This document shows positions 37,807 to 47,264 of a stretch of DNA of 64,000 bases, one piece after another. Within the stretch, counting starts at the first letter, position 1; each line of letters starts with the position of its first letter. The translations under genes were made by a program, and so were the position numbers. Origin of the DNA: Kitasatospora fiedleri (GTDB lineage: Bacteria > Actinomycetota > Actinomycetes > Streptomycetales > Streptomycetaceae); assembly GCF_948472415.1 (NCBI RefSeq), contig NZ_OX419519.1, positions 2,046,001 through 2,110,000 of the forward strand. Direction: 5' to 3'. The notes under the pieces were generated by a model. The model saw only the letters and a program-made list of their open reading frames with translations, was not told the DNA's origin and did no database searches.

Positions 37807-38807
37807 GTGCGCGAGCGCTTTGCCGACAGCGATTCCTTCTCCCGCATCCGCCCCAAGGGCGCTTCCCGTCGCGGCCGCCGGGCCGACCGCTTCGACGACT
37901 CCCAGCCCGAGTACGACTACTTCGCCTCCCAGCAGGCCGCCGACGGCGACGAGCACGACACCGCCGACGGGACCCACACCGACGCCGGGCAGGAGTTCTC
38001 CGCCCCCGGCACCGACGGCCCGGCCGTCGGTGACCGCTGGTCCACCTGGGACCAGTCCACCCCGACCGAGAAGGGCCCCGAGCCGCGCCCCGCCTGGGTC
38101 GTCACCGAACTCGCGGCCGTCGACACCGAGTTGGGCATCGTGAAGACCGGCAAGGAGGCCGACGTGTTCCTGCTGGAGCGCGCCGTCCCGGCACCGGCCG
38201 CCGCACCCTGATGGCCGCCAAGCGGTACCGGGACGCCCAGCACCGGATGTTCCACCGGGACTCCGGCTACCTGGAGGGCCGCCAGCACAAGGAGTCCCGG
38301 ACCAGCCGGGCGATGGCCAAGCGCACCGCCTTCGGCAAGGAGGCGATCGCCGGCCAGTGGGCGGCGGCCGAGTTCAGCGCGCTGTGCCGCCTCTGGTCGG
38401 CCGGCGCCGCCGTGCCGTACCCGGTGCAGATCACCGGCACCGAGATCCTGATGGAGTTCGTCGGCGACGAGGACGGCACGGCCGCGCCCCGGCTGGCCCA
38501 ACTGCGCGCCGAGGAGGCCGACATCGAGGACCTCTGGGGCCAACTGGGCCGCAGCCTCGCGCTGCTGGCCTACGATGGCTACGCCCACGGAGACCTCTCG
38601 GCCTACAACATCCTGGTGCACCGCGGCCGCCTGGTGATCATCGACGTCCCGCAGATCGTCGACGTGGTGGCCAACCCGCGCGGCCTCTCCTTCCTGGAGC
38701 GGGACGTACGGAACGTCGGCGCCTGGTTCGTCTCCCGCGGCCTCCCGCCCGCGCGCGTCGAGGCCCTGGTCGACGCCCTGGCCGCCGACGCCCGCCTGCG
38801 CCGCTGA
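37807..38807 (+). CDS. RIO1-type serine protein kinase, apparent frameshift
   Basis: The first part (RERFADSDSFSRIRPKG, an acidic Asp/Gln-rich linker, then LGIVKTGKEADVFLLERAVP with the kinase glycine-loop lysine) and the second part (MAAKRYRDAQHRMFHRDSGYLEG, YAHGDLSAYNILVH with catalytic Asp and Asn, IIDVPQIVD with the metal-binding Asp) together make a complete RIO kinase. They lie in different frames. One more C in the CCC run at 38187-38189, or one more G beside it, restores the expected VPGTGRRTLMAAKRYR. The GTG at 37807 has AGGAG upstream. Intact length would be 333 residues. The bacterial substrate is unknown. Confidence 0.85.
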
Positions 38808-38989
38808 CCGCTCCCCCGCGGTCTGACCTCGCCTCATCCCGCCCCGCCCGACCGGCAGTTGCTCCGCACCACAGGTGTAGAGTCGCCGCGGTCGGGCGGG
38901 ACGGGGGGCGGTACCGGCTTCCCAGCGCGCGTGCGAACGGTCAGAATCGTTACTGACAAGCCATACAACATGCTCGGGGGATGCGGGAC

Positions 38990-40915
38990 ATGTGGGGTCG
39001 GGGGACCGTGCTCGGGGGCCGTTACGCCCTCTCCGAACGGCTGGGCAGCGGCGCCATGGGCGAGGTCTGGCGGGCCGAGGACCAGGTGCTGGGCCGTCAG
39101 GTCGCGGTGAAGATCGTGCTCCCGGCGCTGATGGAGGACGAGGTCTTCGCCGCCCGGTTCCGCCGCGAGGCGACGGTGCTGGCCGCGATGAACCACCGCG
39201 GCGTGGTGCACATCCACGACTACGGCGAGGACGACGGCGAGCCCGGCGCGCGGACCGCGTACATCGTGATGGAGCTGCTCACCGGCAAGCCGCTCGACAA
39301 GGCCCGCGGCCGCGCCGCGTTCCCGCCCGACCGGGCGCTGGACGTCACCGCCCAGGTGCTGGACGCGCTGCACGCCGCGCACCGGCAGGGCATCGTGCAC
39401 CGGGACATCAAGCCGTCCAACCTGATGATCGACCAGGACGGGCGGGTCACCGTCACCGACTTCGGCATCGCCCGCACCCTCGCCGACACCCGGATCACCA
39501 CCGCCCACGCGGTGATCGGCACCGCCCTGTACATGGCCCCGGAACGCGCCGAGGGCAAGGACGCCTCGGCCGCCTCCGACCTGTACTCGGTCGGCGTGGT
39601 GCTGTACGAACTGCTGTCCGGCACCGTGCCGTTCACCGGCGGGACGCCGCTCGAAGTGGTGCTCAAACACGTCCGCGAGCCGCTGCCCGACCTGCCCGCG
39701 GAGGTGCCCGCGCCGGTCCGGGCGGTGGTCACCAGGGCGCTCGCCAAGCAGCCCGGGGAGCGCTACCCGGACGCGGCGGCGATGGCGCTCGCCGCCCGGC
39801 AGGCGATGTCCACCCCGACCGGGCTCGGCGCGGTGCTCGGCCCGCCCGAACCCGTCGAGGCCCCGCCGCTCGTCCCCGCACCCGCACCCGTCCTCGCCCC
39901 CGTCCCCGTCCCCGTCCCCGCCGCGGCCCTCGTGCCCACCGCCCCCGCCGCGTCCGGGGACAAGCGGGCCGCGCGCCGCCGGCTGGCCACCCTGATCCTG
40001 CCGGTGGTGCTGGTCACCGGCGGCGGCGTGACGGCCCAGCAGCTCGACCTGCTGCCCTGGCAGCAGAAGCAGGACCAGCAGCAGGTCGCGTCCGGCTCCA
40101 CGCCGGGCCCCGGCGGCCCGGCCACCGGCTCCGCCGACGGCGCCGCCCCGTCCGCCGCCGCCTCCGCCTCCGGCACCGTCCAGGCCGACCCCACCCCGCC
40201 CGCCTCCGCTCCGGCCACCGACCCGGCGGGCAACCCCGTCCCGCCGAACACCGCCCCCGGCACCGACACCGGCAGCAACCCGGGCACCGCCAACGGCGGT
40301 GGCAACGGCGGCGGTTCCGGCAACGGCGGCAACTCCGGCGGTGCCGCGAACGGCACGGGCGGCGGCAGCAACCCGGGCACGGGCTCCGGCTCCGGCTCCG
40401 GCTCAGGAAGTGGCTCCGGCTCCGGCAGCACCCCGAACCAGCCCAAGCCGACCACCCCCGCCGCCACCACCCCGCCCGCCTCCTCCTCGGGCCCGGCCAA
40501 GGGCTGCGGCGGCAGCGGCTGGGGCCACCTGGTGAACGTCGGCAGCGGCCGCTCCGTCGGCCTCGGCGCCGACGCCGTCAGCGCGGGCGTCCCGGTGGTG
40601 TCCGGCGGCCACACCGCCTACGGCTGGGTCATGAGCACCAGCAACGGCGTGACGGTCTTCACCGCCTGCGCGGCCAGCAGCGGCATGAGCCTGGGCGCCC
40701 CCTACGCGGGCAGCCCCAACACCACCGAACTCGCCGGGGCCGGTTCCTACGGCGACATGGCCTACTGGACGCTCGCCGACGCCGGTTCCGGCACCTTCCA
40801 GCTGAAGTTCGGCTACGGCGTCCAGAGCTGCCTGACCGACAGCGGCAGCGGCAACGCCCTGAACGTCGGCACCTGCACGCCCGGCGCCAGGACCCAACTC
40901 TTCCGCTTCTCCTGA
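38990..40915 (+). CDS. Ser/Thr protein kinase with C-terminal lectin-like domain
   Basis: This 641-residue membrane kinase has a Pkn-type kinase domain at about 8-275 (GSGAMGEVWRAE, VAVKIV, VHRDIKPSN, TDFGIA, MAPE). It is followed by a Pro/Val-rich juxtamembrane region and one membrane segment (LATLILPVVLVTGGGVTA, about 329-346). Outside, a long Gly/Ser/Thr/Pro linker with GSGSGSG runs leads to a C-terminal domain with the strand pattern of a ricin-type lectin. That domain runs from GWGHLVNVGSGRSVGLG to SCLTDSGSGNALNVG and ends RTQLFRFS. It probably senses an external sugar. ATG at 38990 is preferred because GGGGGA lies eight bases before it; the ATG nine bases earlier overlaps that site. Confidence 0.88.
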   Translation: MWGRGTVLGGRYALSERLGSGAMGEVWRAEDQVLGRQVAVKIVLPALMEDEVFAARFRREATVLAAMNHRGVVHIHDYGEDDGEPGARTAYIVMELLTGKPLDKARGRAAFPPDRALDVTAQVLDALHAAHRQGIVHRDIKPSNLMIDQDGRVTVTDFGIARTLADTRITTAHAVIGTALYMAPERAEGKDASAASDLYSVGVVLYELLSGTVPFTGGTPLEVVLKHVREPLPDLPAEVPAPVRAVVTRALAKQPGERYPDAAAMALAARQAMSTPTGLGAVLGPPEPVEAPPLVPAPAPVLAPVPVPVPAAALVPTAPAASGDKRAARRRLATLILPVVLVTGGGVTAQQLDLLPWQQKQDQQQVASGSTPGPGGPATGSADGAAPSAAASASGTVQADPTPPASAPATDPAGNPVPPNTAPGTDTGSNPGTANGGGNGGGSGNGGNSGGAANGTGGGSNPGTGSGSGSGSGSGSGSGSTPNQPKPTTPAATTPPASSSGPAKGCGGSGWGHLVNVGSGRSVGLGADAVSAGVPVVSGGHTAYGWVMSTSNGVTVFTACAASSGMSLGAPYAGSPNTTELAGAGSYGDMAYWTLADAGSGTFQLKFGYGVQSCLTDSGSGNALNVGTCTPGARTQLFRFS

Positions 40916-41094
40916 CCCCGGCCCTGACCCCGGCCCCGGCCGCCGCCCACCCACCGGCCCACCCGCTCCACGCCCGCACCACACCCGCTTCGCGCCCGCA
41001 CCGCCCGCCCGGCACACCGCCCCCCGACCGGTCCGCCGCCCAACGCCGCTACCCGGCAATGGAGTTGTCGCCTGGCCGGGGCAGAATGCGGGGC

Positions 41095-41649
41095 ATGGCC
41101 GAACAGTACTTCTCCGCCTTCGCGGTGGACGCCGCCGTCCTGCACCGCCTCCCCGGCTCGGGCGAGCGCGTACTGCCCGGCGTGCCGCCCTCCGCCGCGC
41201 TCACCGAGCTGCTCTCCGGTCGGCTGCGCGCCGACGCGGACTCCCGCTACACCGCCCTGCTGCCCGCCCTGGCGGGTGCGTTCGGCACGCCGCTGGGCGC
41301 GGTCTCCGTCCCGGGGCGGCACTGGGACGAGCTGACGGAGGTCTTCACCGCGCTCGAACTGCCCGCCCTCGCCGCGCTCTGGTCCCGCCCGTGGCCGTTC
41401 CCGGCCGACGCCGCCTACGACTGGCCGTGGCCGTACCCGACCCTCGCGGCCCGCGCCGACACCGCCGACCTGCTCGCCGAACTCTCCCTGCTCGCCTCGG
41501 AGTCGATCCACGAGCAGGACGTCGAGGCGCTGGACGAGGACGACCTGGAGGAGGCCGCCTGGTTCCTCACCGAGCACCTGCCCGTCTGGGCCTCCCGGGC
41601 CCACGCCCTCGACCTCGACCTGCTCCTGGTCCGCGACGGCGCCCGCTGA
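41095..41649 (+). CDS. conserved hypothetical cytosolic protein
   Basis: This 184-residue acidic protein has no recognised domain. It begins MAEQYFSAFAVDAAVLHRLPGSGERV, has a tryptophan- and proline-rich middle (LWSRPWPFPADAAYDWPWPYP), and ends with LDLLLVRDGAR. Mostly helical segments and no signal or membrane part suggest a soluble protein. The pattern is reminiscent of small streptomycete proteins of the DUF7691 kind, but I am not certain. The ATG at 41095 is preceded seven bases upstream by CAGAAT and has no Shine-Dalgarno sequence; the in-frame ATG at 41086 is the alternative. It converges with the ABC permease gene. Confidence 0.6.
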   Translation: MAEQYFSAFAVDAAVLHRLPGSGERVLPGVPPSAALTELLSGRLRADADSRYTALLPALAGAFGTPLGAVSVPGRHWDELTEVFTALELPALAALWSRPWPFPADAAYDWPWPYPTLAARADTADLLAELSLLASESIHEQDVEALDEDDLEEAAWFLTEHLPVWASRAHALDLDLLLVRDGAR

Positions 41650-41737
41650 CCGGCGGCACCCGGCGCACCCCCGTCCCGCCTCAGCCCCCCTCCCCCTGCG
41701 ACGGCCACGTCCAGGGCCACGGCCACGGCCGCGGCCC

Positions 41738-42613
41738 TCAGGACACCACGTCCTTCGCCGCGAACCCGCGGAACGCCAGCGCCAGCAGCACCACCGCGTA
41801 CGACAGCGACAGCACCACGCCCTGCACCATGCCGCCCCACTCCAACTGCGGCTGCAACGCGTCCGCCCAGGCGTACTGCCAGTGCGCGGGCAGCCACTCG
41901 CGCAGCGAGCCGAGCGCGGTGACGGCGTCCAGCACGCCGGTGATGATGGAGGCGAAGACCGCGCCGCCGACCGCGCCGAGCGGGGCGTCCGTCGCCGTGG
42001 AGAGCCAGAACGCCAGTGCGCCGACCACGATCTCGGCCAGGAACACGTACAGCACGGCGATCGCCAGCCGGGGCAGCGCCTCGGCGGCGGAGAGCGTCGC
42101 CCCGGTGGGGAGCTTGAGGTCGCCCCAGCCGTACGCGGCGGTGCCGACCACCAGTCCGACGGCGGGCAGCAGCACCACCGCGGCGGCCGAGAACACCATC
42201 GCCACGGTGAACTTGCGCACCAGCAGCCGGGCCCGGGGCACCGGCGCGGCCAGCAGGTAGCGCAGCGAGGACCAGCTCGCCTCGGAGGCCACCGTGTCGC
42301 CCGCGAACAGCGCGACCGGGATGACCAGCAGGAAGCCGGTGCCCATGAACAGCAGCGTGGCGGCGAAGTTCGCCCCGGACGCGGTGGCCAGCTCGATGAA
42401 CGTGGTGCGGTTCTCCCGCCCGGGCGTGCCGCCGATCTGGAACGCCGCCAGCACGACGAATGGCAGCGCGGCCAGCACCCCGCCGACCACCAGGGTCCGG
42501 CGGCGGCGCAGTTGGCGCATCGCCTCGACCCGCAGCGGCAGCGTCCGGCCGGGCCGGTAGCCGGGCGCGGCGGTGTCCCGTTCGACCCCGGGACCGAGCA
42601 CGGTGCCGCTCAT
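41738..42613 (-). CDS. ABC transporter permease
   Basis: This 291-residue integral membrane protein has about six hydrophobic segments of the ABC-2 type. The first is VVGGVLAALPFVVLAAFQIGG, and later come ATLLFMGTGFLLVIPVALFAGD and VFLAEIVVGALAFWLS. SWSSLRYLLAAPVPRARLLVRK between the second and third is the usual coupling-helix region. The ATG at 42613 has GGAGGGG upstream; a longer frame starting further up is repeat-like (Arg/Asp/Cys). It lies 79 bp downstream of the hydrolase-ABC fusion gene on the same strand, and its natural partner is the ATPase domain of that fusion. Confidence 0.88.
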   Translation of the reverse strand: MSGTVLGPGVERDTAAPGYRPGRTLPLRVEAMRQLRRRRTLVVGGVLAALPFVVLAAFQIGGTPGRENRTTFIELATASGANFAATLLFMGTGFLLVIPVALFAGDTVASEASWSSLRYLLAAPVPRARLLVRKFTVAMVFSAAAVVLLPAVGLVVGTAAYGWGDLKLPTGATLSAAEALPRLAIAVLYVFLAEIVVGALAFWLSTATDAPLGAVGGAVFASIITGVLDAVTALGSLREWLPAHWQYAWADALQPQLEWGGMVQGVVLSLSYAVVLLALAFRGFAAKDVVS

Positions 42614-42692
42614 GCCACCCCTCCGACCACAGTCCCGCTCGCAGTCCCGCTCGTGGTCCCGCCCGTCCAACTCGCCCTGCTCGTGGTCCCGC

Positions 42693-45509
42693 TCATGCCG
42701 CTCCTCGGATCAGGGACAGGAAGGCGTCCTCCAGCCGTCGCTGCGGCCCGATGCCGGTCACCGGCACGCCCAGCCGCACCAGTTCGGCGGTCAGCCGGCT
42801 CGCGGGCAGGCCGTCCAGCCGGACCAGCAGCCCGCCGTCCACCGCCTCCGCGGCGGCGACGCCGGCCAGCTCGGCCAGCTTCTCGGCGACCGCGGCGGTC
42901 CCGTCGAAGCCGTCCTCGACGGAGACCAGCAGCTGTTCGCCCGCGCCGGTGATCTCGGTGGTCGGTCCGGCGACCACCAGCCGTCCGCGCTCCATCACCA
43001 CCAGGTGGGTGCAGGACTGCTCGACCTCGGCGAGCAGGTGGCTGGAGACGATGACGGTGCGCCCGGCGGCGGCGTACCGGACCATCACCTCGCGCATCTC
43101 GCGGATCTGCGGCGGGTCGAGCCCGTTGGTGGGTTCGTCCAGGATCAGCAGGTCGGGCAGGCCGAGCATGGCCTGGGCGATCGCCAGGCGCTGGCGCATG
43201 CCCTGCGAGTAGGTGCGCACGGCGCGTTCCAGGGCCTCGCCGAGGCCGGCGATCTCCAGCGCCTCGGCGAAGTGCGCGTCCTCGACGGGGCGTCCGGTGG
43301 CCGCCCAGTACGACTCCAGGTTGGCCCGGCCGGAGAGGTGCGGCAGGAAGCCCGCGCCCTCGACGAACGCACCGACCCGGGAGAGCACCGGCGCGCCCGG
43401 CCGGATCGCGTGGCCGAAGACCCGGATCTCGCCCGCGTCGGGCCGGATCAGGCCCATCAGCATCCGCAGCGTGGTGGTCTTGCCCGCGCCGTTGGGGCCG
43501 AGCAGGCCGAGCACCTGCCCGGCCTCCACCCGGAAGGAGAGGTCCCGCACCGCGTACCGGTCGGTGGCGCCCTTGTACTTCTTCGTCAGGCCGGTGATCT
43601 GCAGCGGCACGTCGGCGAGTTCCGGCTCGGGCGCGGGGGTGGTGTCCCGGCGCCGCCGGGCGAAGACCAGCAGCGCGCCGATCGCCAGCGCGACCAGCGG
43701 CAGCACCCAGGTGCGGGCGGGCAGCGGCGCCGACTCGGTGCGCAGCCCGGGCACGGTCGGCACGCTCAGCGGCCCGGCCGCGGCGACGGTGTACGTGGCG
43801 GCCTGGGCGGGCGAGGCGTACGCCAGGTCGGTGGCGGCCAGCACCAGCCGCAGCCGGTGCCCGGCCGGGAACTCGTGGTCGACGGCGGGCAGCGCGACCT
43901 GGACCGTCCGCCCGCCGTCGGCGTCCGCGCCGGTCACCCGCAGCGGGGCGACGAGCTGCTGCGGCAGGCTCTGCTTGCCGTCGGGGGCGACGTCGTACAG
44001 CTTGGCGAACAGCACCGCCTCGGGGGTGTCGGCACGCACCCGCACCGACACCGACGGGGCGCCGGTCAGGTGCAGGGCGCCGGTCAGCGGGGCCGAGTCG
44101 AAGGAGGCGAACTGGCCGGGGAAGTCGATCGACAGGCCCGCGCCGACCGAGGACAGTTGGGCGAGCGCGCCGATGCCCGGCAGGGTGGAGATGTTCGGCG
44201 GCGCGCCGCCGGGCGGGTTGGCGATCCGCTGTTCCGGGCCGGTCAGTTCGACGCCGCGCCGGGCGGTGCCGTCCAGGCCGGGGTAGGCGTCGGCGTCGGC
44301 GCCGCGCAGCACCGCCTGGAAGCCGGTCGAGTCGACGCCGCCGGTGCGGGTGACCCGGAAGGCGGGGCCGGTGTCCGCGCCGTCGCCCTTGAGGTAGTGG
44401 TCGAACCAGGCGGTGACCCGGGCGTCCGCACGGGTGCTGGTCTCCTGGCCGCCGTCGTGGCCCGCGCCGAACCAGTCCACCGCGACGGGCGCGCCGTTCG
44501 CGGCCACCGCCCGGGCGATCCGGTCGCCCTGGTCGAGCGGGAAGAGCGAGTCCTGCTGGCCCTGGACCACCAGCGTCGGGACCTTGATCCGGTCCGCCAC
44601 CGCGGCGGGGCTGGAGTGCTCCAGCAGCGCCACCGCGTCCGCGTCCGGCCGCCCGGCGGCGGCGACCCGGTTGTACATCGCGCACAGCTCGGGCCGGAAC
44701 CGCCCGCAGCCCACCGGGCCCGAACCCGGAGCCGCCGTCCCCGCCTCAGAACCGGAGCCGGAGCCGGAACCGGAGCCCGGGCCGGAGCCGGAACCCTGGT
44801 CCGTACCGGAGCCGGACCCCAGCCCGGACCCCAGCCCGGACGACGAGCCGGTGGTGAAGAAGATCCCGGCCCAGAGCTTCTTGAACACCCCGTCGGCGGC
44901 CGAACTCCCTTGCGCGGCCTGCGGGAAGAGCGCGTCGGCCAGGTCGAACCAGGTGATCTGCGGGGCGATCGCGTCGATCCGGCTGTCGTACCCGGCGGCC
45001 AGCAGCGACACCGCCCCGCCGTACGAGGCGCCGGTCACGCCGACCTTCGGGTCGCCCGGCCCGTCGAGCTGCACCTCGGGGCGCTGGGCCAGCCAGTCCA
45101 CCAGCCGGGAGACGTCGGCGACCTCGCGCTCCGGCTGGTTCAGCCCGATCTGCCCGGTCGACTTCCCGAACCCGCGCGCCGACCAGGTCAGCACCGCGTA
45201 CCCGTGCCGGGCCAACTCCTCGGCGCGCCCGCGCAGTTCGTCCTTCGAGCCGCCGAAGCCGTGCGCCAGCAGCACCGCCGGCCGCCGCCCGGAGCCGCCC
45301 GCGGTGAAGAAGGAGGTGTCGATCCGGACGTTCTCGGCGCTGCCCGCGACCTCCGGCAGCTCCAGGAACCGGTCCTCCCGGTGCACCCGCTGCGGCTGCC
45401 CGGCCACCGCGACCGCCCCGCCGCCGACCAGCAGCGCGGCCGCCACTCCGCCGGCCAGCACCGCCCTGCGCCGGGTCAGCCACCTTCGCCACGCCCCACC
45501 GAAGCCCAT
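42693..45509 (-). CDS. fusion of an S15-type peptidase/hydrolase and an ABC ATPase
   Basis: This 938-residue protein joins two unrelated enzymes. Residues 20-36 form a signal or anchor segment. Residues about 50-520 are an alpha/beta hydrolase of X-Pro dipeptidyl-peptidase (CocE/S15) type with nucleophile TGASYGGAV, acid in QGQQDSLFP and His in GAGHDGG, interrupted by a Gly/Ser repeat. A beta-sandwich domain follows, then a membrane segment (VLPLVALAIGALLVFA, about 612-627), then an ATPase: Walker A GPNGAGKTTTLRM, signature YSQGMRQRLAI, Walker B LLILDEPTNGLDP. The hydrolase should be outside and the ATPase inside. ATG at 45509 is the likely start. It pairs with the permease downstream. Confidence 0.9.
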   Translation of the reverse strand: MGFGGAWRRWLTRRRAVLAGGVAAALLVGGGAVAVAGQPQRVHREDRFLELPEVAGSAENVRIDTSFFTAGGSGRRPAVLLAHGFGGSKDELRGRAEELARHGYAVLTWSARGFGKSTGQIGLNQPEREVADVSRLVDWLAQRPEVQLDGPGDPKVGVTGASYGGAVSLLAAGYDSRIDAIAPQITWFDLADALFPQAAQGSSAADGVFKKLWAGIFFTTGSSSGLGSGLGSGSGTDQGSGSGPGSGSGSGSGSEAGTAAPGSGPVGCGRFRPELCAMYNRVAAAGRPDADAVALLEHSSPAAVADRIKVPTLVVQGQQDSLFPLDQGDRIARAVAANGAPVAVDWFGAGHDGGQETSTRADARVTAWFDHYLKGDGADTGPAFRVTRTGGVDSTGFQAVLRGADADAYPGLDGTARRGVELTGPEQRIANPPGGAPPNISTLPGIGALAQLSSVGAGLSIDFPGQFASFDSAPLTGALHLTGAPSVSVRVRADTPEAVLFAKLYDVAPDGKQSLPQQLVAPLRVTGADADGGRTVQVALPAVDHEFPAGHRLRLVLAATDLAYASPAQAATYTVAAAGPLSVPTVPGLRTESAPLPARTWVLPLVALAIGALLVFARRRRDTTPAPEPELADVPLQITGLTKKYKGATDRYAVRDLSFRVEAGQVLGLLGPNGAGKTTTLRMLMGLIRPDAGEIRVFGHAIRPGAPVLSRVGAFVEGAGFLPHLSGRANLESYWAATGRPVEDAHFAEALEIAGLGEALERAVRTYSQGMRQRLAIAQAMLGLPDLLILDEPTNGLDPPQIREMREVMVRYAAAGRTVIVSSHLLAEVEQSCTHLVVMERGRLVVAGPTTEITGAGEQLLVSVEDGFDGTAAVAEKLAELAGVAAAEAVDGGLLVRLDGLPASRLTAELVRLGVPVTGIGPQRRLEDAFLSLIRGAA

Positions 45510-45728
45510 GGCAGGTGATCCTAACCGGGCGGCAGGTAAGGAAACCATCAGCCCGCCGACGCGGCCCGACCCGGCCCGGCGCGTATCTGCCCGACCCGGA
45601 CCGGCACGTCTCGACCCGCCCCGGCCCGGCTGCCGGAACCCCGCCGTCCCCCACGATAAGGTGCGAATCCCCCGCTACCGGACTCCCCGTACCGGGCTCC
45701 CCGTACCGGACGCCACCCGAGGTGCCCC

Positions 45729-46766
45729 GTGCTCTGGCCGCTCGCCAGCCTGCTCACCGCCGTCCTCGCCACCCTGTTCGCCGGCTGGCTGGTCGACCAG
45801 GTCCTCCAGCGCCTGGCCGCCCGCCGCCCCGACGCGCCGGTCTGGGGCCTGCTGCGCCGCTGCCGCGTCCCGCTCCAACTGGTGCTGCTCGCCGCCCTGC
45901 TGCTCGCCGCCCGGCCGGTCCACCGCGTCCTGCACAGCGACGACGCCGCGGTCCGGCACGGCGTCCTGCTGGTGCTGATCGCCTCGCTCGGCTGGCTGTC
46001 CGTCCGGGTGCTCGCCGCCGTCCTGGAGGCGTTCCTCAGCCGCTACGAGACGGTCACCGAGGACGCCTCCCGGGTCCGGCGGGTGCGCACCCAGCTCGGC
46101 CTGGTCCGCCGGGTCGGCTCCGCCGCGGTCTGGACGGTCACCGTCGGCGCGCTCCTGCTCACCTTCGACACCATGCGCACCGTCGGCACCAGCCTGCTCG
46201 CCTCGGCCGGCGTCATCGGCATCATCGCGGGCATCGCCGCCCAGTCCGCCCTGGGCAACTTCTTCGCCGGCCTACAGATCGCCTTCAGCGACACCGTCCG
46301 GATCGGCGACACCGTCGTCGTGGACGGCCAGCAGGGCACCGTCGAGGAGATCACCCTCTCCTACCTGGTGCTGCGCCTGTGGGACTACCGCCGCCTGGTC
46401 GTCCCGGTCTCCTACTTCGTCGCCCGGCCGTACGAGAACTGGACCCGCCGCGACCCCGGCCTGCTCGGCTGGGCGCTGCTGCACCTCGACCACCGCACCC
46501 CCGTCGCCGAGCTGCGCGCCGAACTGGAGCGCTACCTCGCCGGCAGCGAGCTCTGGGACGGCCGGGAGTGGTCACTCGCCGTCACCGACACCACCCCGTC
46601 CACCGTCGTCGTCCGCGCCGCCATGACCGCCCGCGACCCGGACACCACCGCCGCCCTGCGCCTGGCCGCCCGCGAACACCTGCTGGCGTACCTGCGCGAC
46701 CACCACCCCGAGTCACTGCCCCGGGTCCGGACCGAGCAGGGCCGGACCGAGCAGGGCCGGGCCTAG
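45729..46766 (+). CDS. mechanosensitive ion channel (MscS) family protein
   Basis: This 345-residue membrane channel has four hydrophobic segments at about 1-20, 50-68, 76-96 and 132-160. The pore helix region SLLASAGVIGIIAGIAAQSALGNFFAGLQIAFSDTVRIGD is the MscS signature, followed by the beta domain VVVDGQQGTVEEITLSYLVLR. MscS channels release solutes under hypo-osmotic shock. The C-terminus ends with EQGRTEQGRA, a short duplicated tail. The start is a GTG at 45729. The 219 bp upstream are rich in ACCGG repeats and contain TAAGGT and TACCGG elements, but no clear promoter. Confidence 0.92.
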   Translation: MLWPLASLLTAVLATLFAGWLVDQVLQRLAARRPDAPVWGLLRRCRVPLQLVLLAALLLAARPVHRVLHSDDAAVRHGVLLVLIASLGWLSVRVLAAVLEAFLSRYETVTEDASRVRRVRTQLGLVRRVGSAAVWTVTVGALLLTFDTMRTVGTSLLASAGVIGIIAGIAAQSALGNFFAGLQIAFSDTVRIGDTVVVDGQQGTVEEITLSYLVLRLWDYRRLVVPVSYFVARPYENWTRRDPGLLGWALLHLDHRTPVAELRAELERYLAGSELWDGREWSLAVTDTTPSTVVVRAAMTARDPDTTAALRLAAREHLLAYLRDHHPESLPRVRTEQGRTEQGRA

Positions 46767-46773
46767 GAGGACC

Positions 46774-46800
46774 GGCCCCGGGGCAGCGACCGGCGGGGCC
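46774..46800. terminator. hairpin between MscS and GNAT genes
   Basis: GGCCCCG at 46774-46780 pairs with CGGGGCC at 46794-46800 across a 13-nt loop, between convergent genes. Confidence 0.45.
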
Positions 46801-46801
46801 G

Positions 46802-47263
46802 CTACAGCACCCGCGTCATCGTCCGGTGCGGAATCCCGGCGTCGTCGTACACCGGCCCCTCGGCCACGTAGCCCAGCCGCTCGTAGAACCCGAGCGCCTG
46901 CACCTGCGCGTGCAGTTCCACCTCGCGCGCCCCGCGCTCGCGGCCCAACTCCTCGACGGCGCGCACCAGTCGCGCACCCAGCCCGGTGCCCCGGGCGGAC
47001 CCGACCACGGCCAGCCGCCCCAGCAGCACCCGGCCCTCGACCCCGCCGGTGAGCCCCAGCGCCTGCGCGCCGGAGATCATCCGGGCGGTGCCGAGCGCCG
47101 CCCCGTCCGGGCCGACGGCCAGCAGGTGCGCGGAGGTCGCGTCGTACTCGTCGTACTCCAGCTCGGCGGGCACCTGCTGCTCGACCACGAACACCTCGTG
47201 CCGGACGCGGCGCGCCAGCGCCAGGTCCGGCTCCCCGTCGACCACCCGGATCGAGACGTCCAT
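46802..47263 (-). CDS. GNAT family N-acetyltransferase
   Basis: This 153-residue acetyltransferase transfers an acetyl group from acetyl-CoA to an unknown amine. The pattern is close to ElaA-like GNATs: RRVRHEVFVVEQQVPAELEYDEYD at the N-terminus, then LGRLAVVGSARGTGLGARLVRAVEE with the acetyl-CoA pyrophosphate loop (GSARGTGLG), and QALGFYERLGYVAEGPVYDDAGIPHRTM at the end. The ATG at 47263 lies one base after the RluA stop, so they are co-transcribed. The same neighbour pair occurs in other streptomycetes. Confidence 0.92.
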   Translation of the reverse strand: MDVSIRVVDGEPDLALARRVRHEVFVVEQQVPAELEYDEYDATSAHLLAVGPDGAALGTARMISGAQALGLTGGVEGRVLLGRLAVVGSARGTGLGARLVRAVEELGRERGAREVELHAQVQALGFYERLGYVAEGPVYDDAGIPHRTMTRVL

Positions 47264-47264
47264 C

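Noticed and set aside
42573..45518. 981-codon plus-strand open frame antisense to the hydrolase-ABC fusion
   Set aside because: Shadow of a gene with complete motifs on the minus strand.
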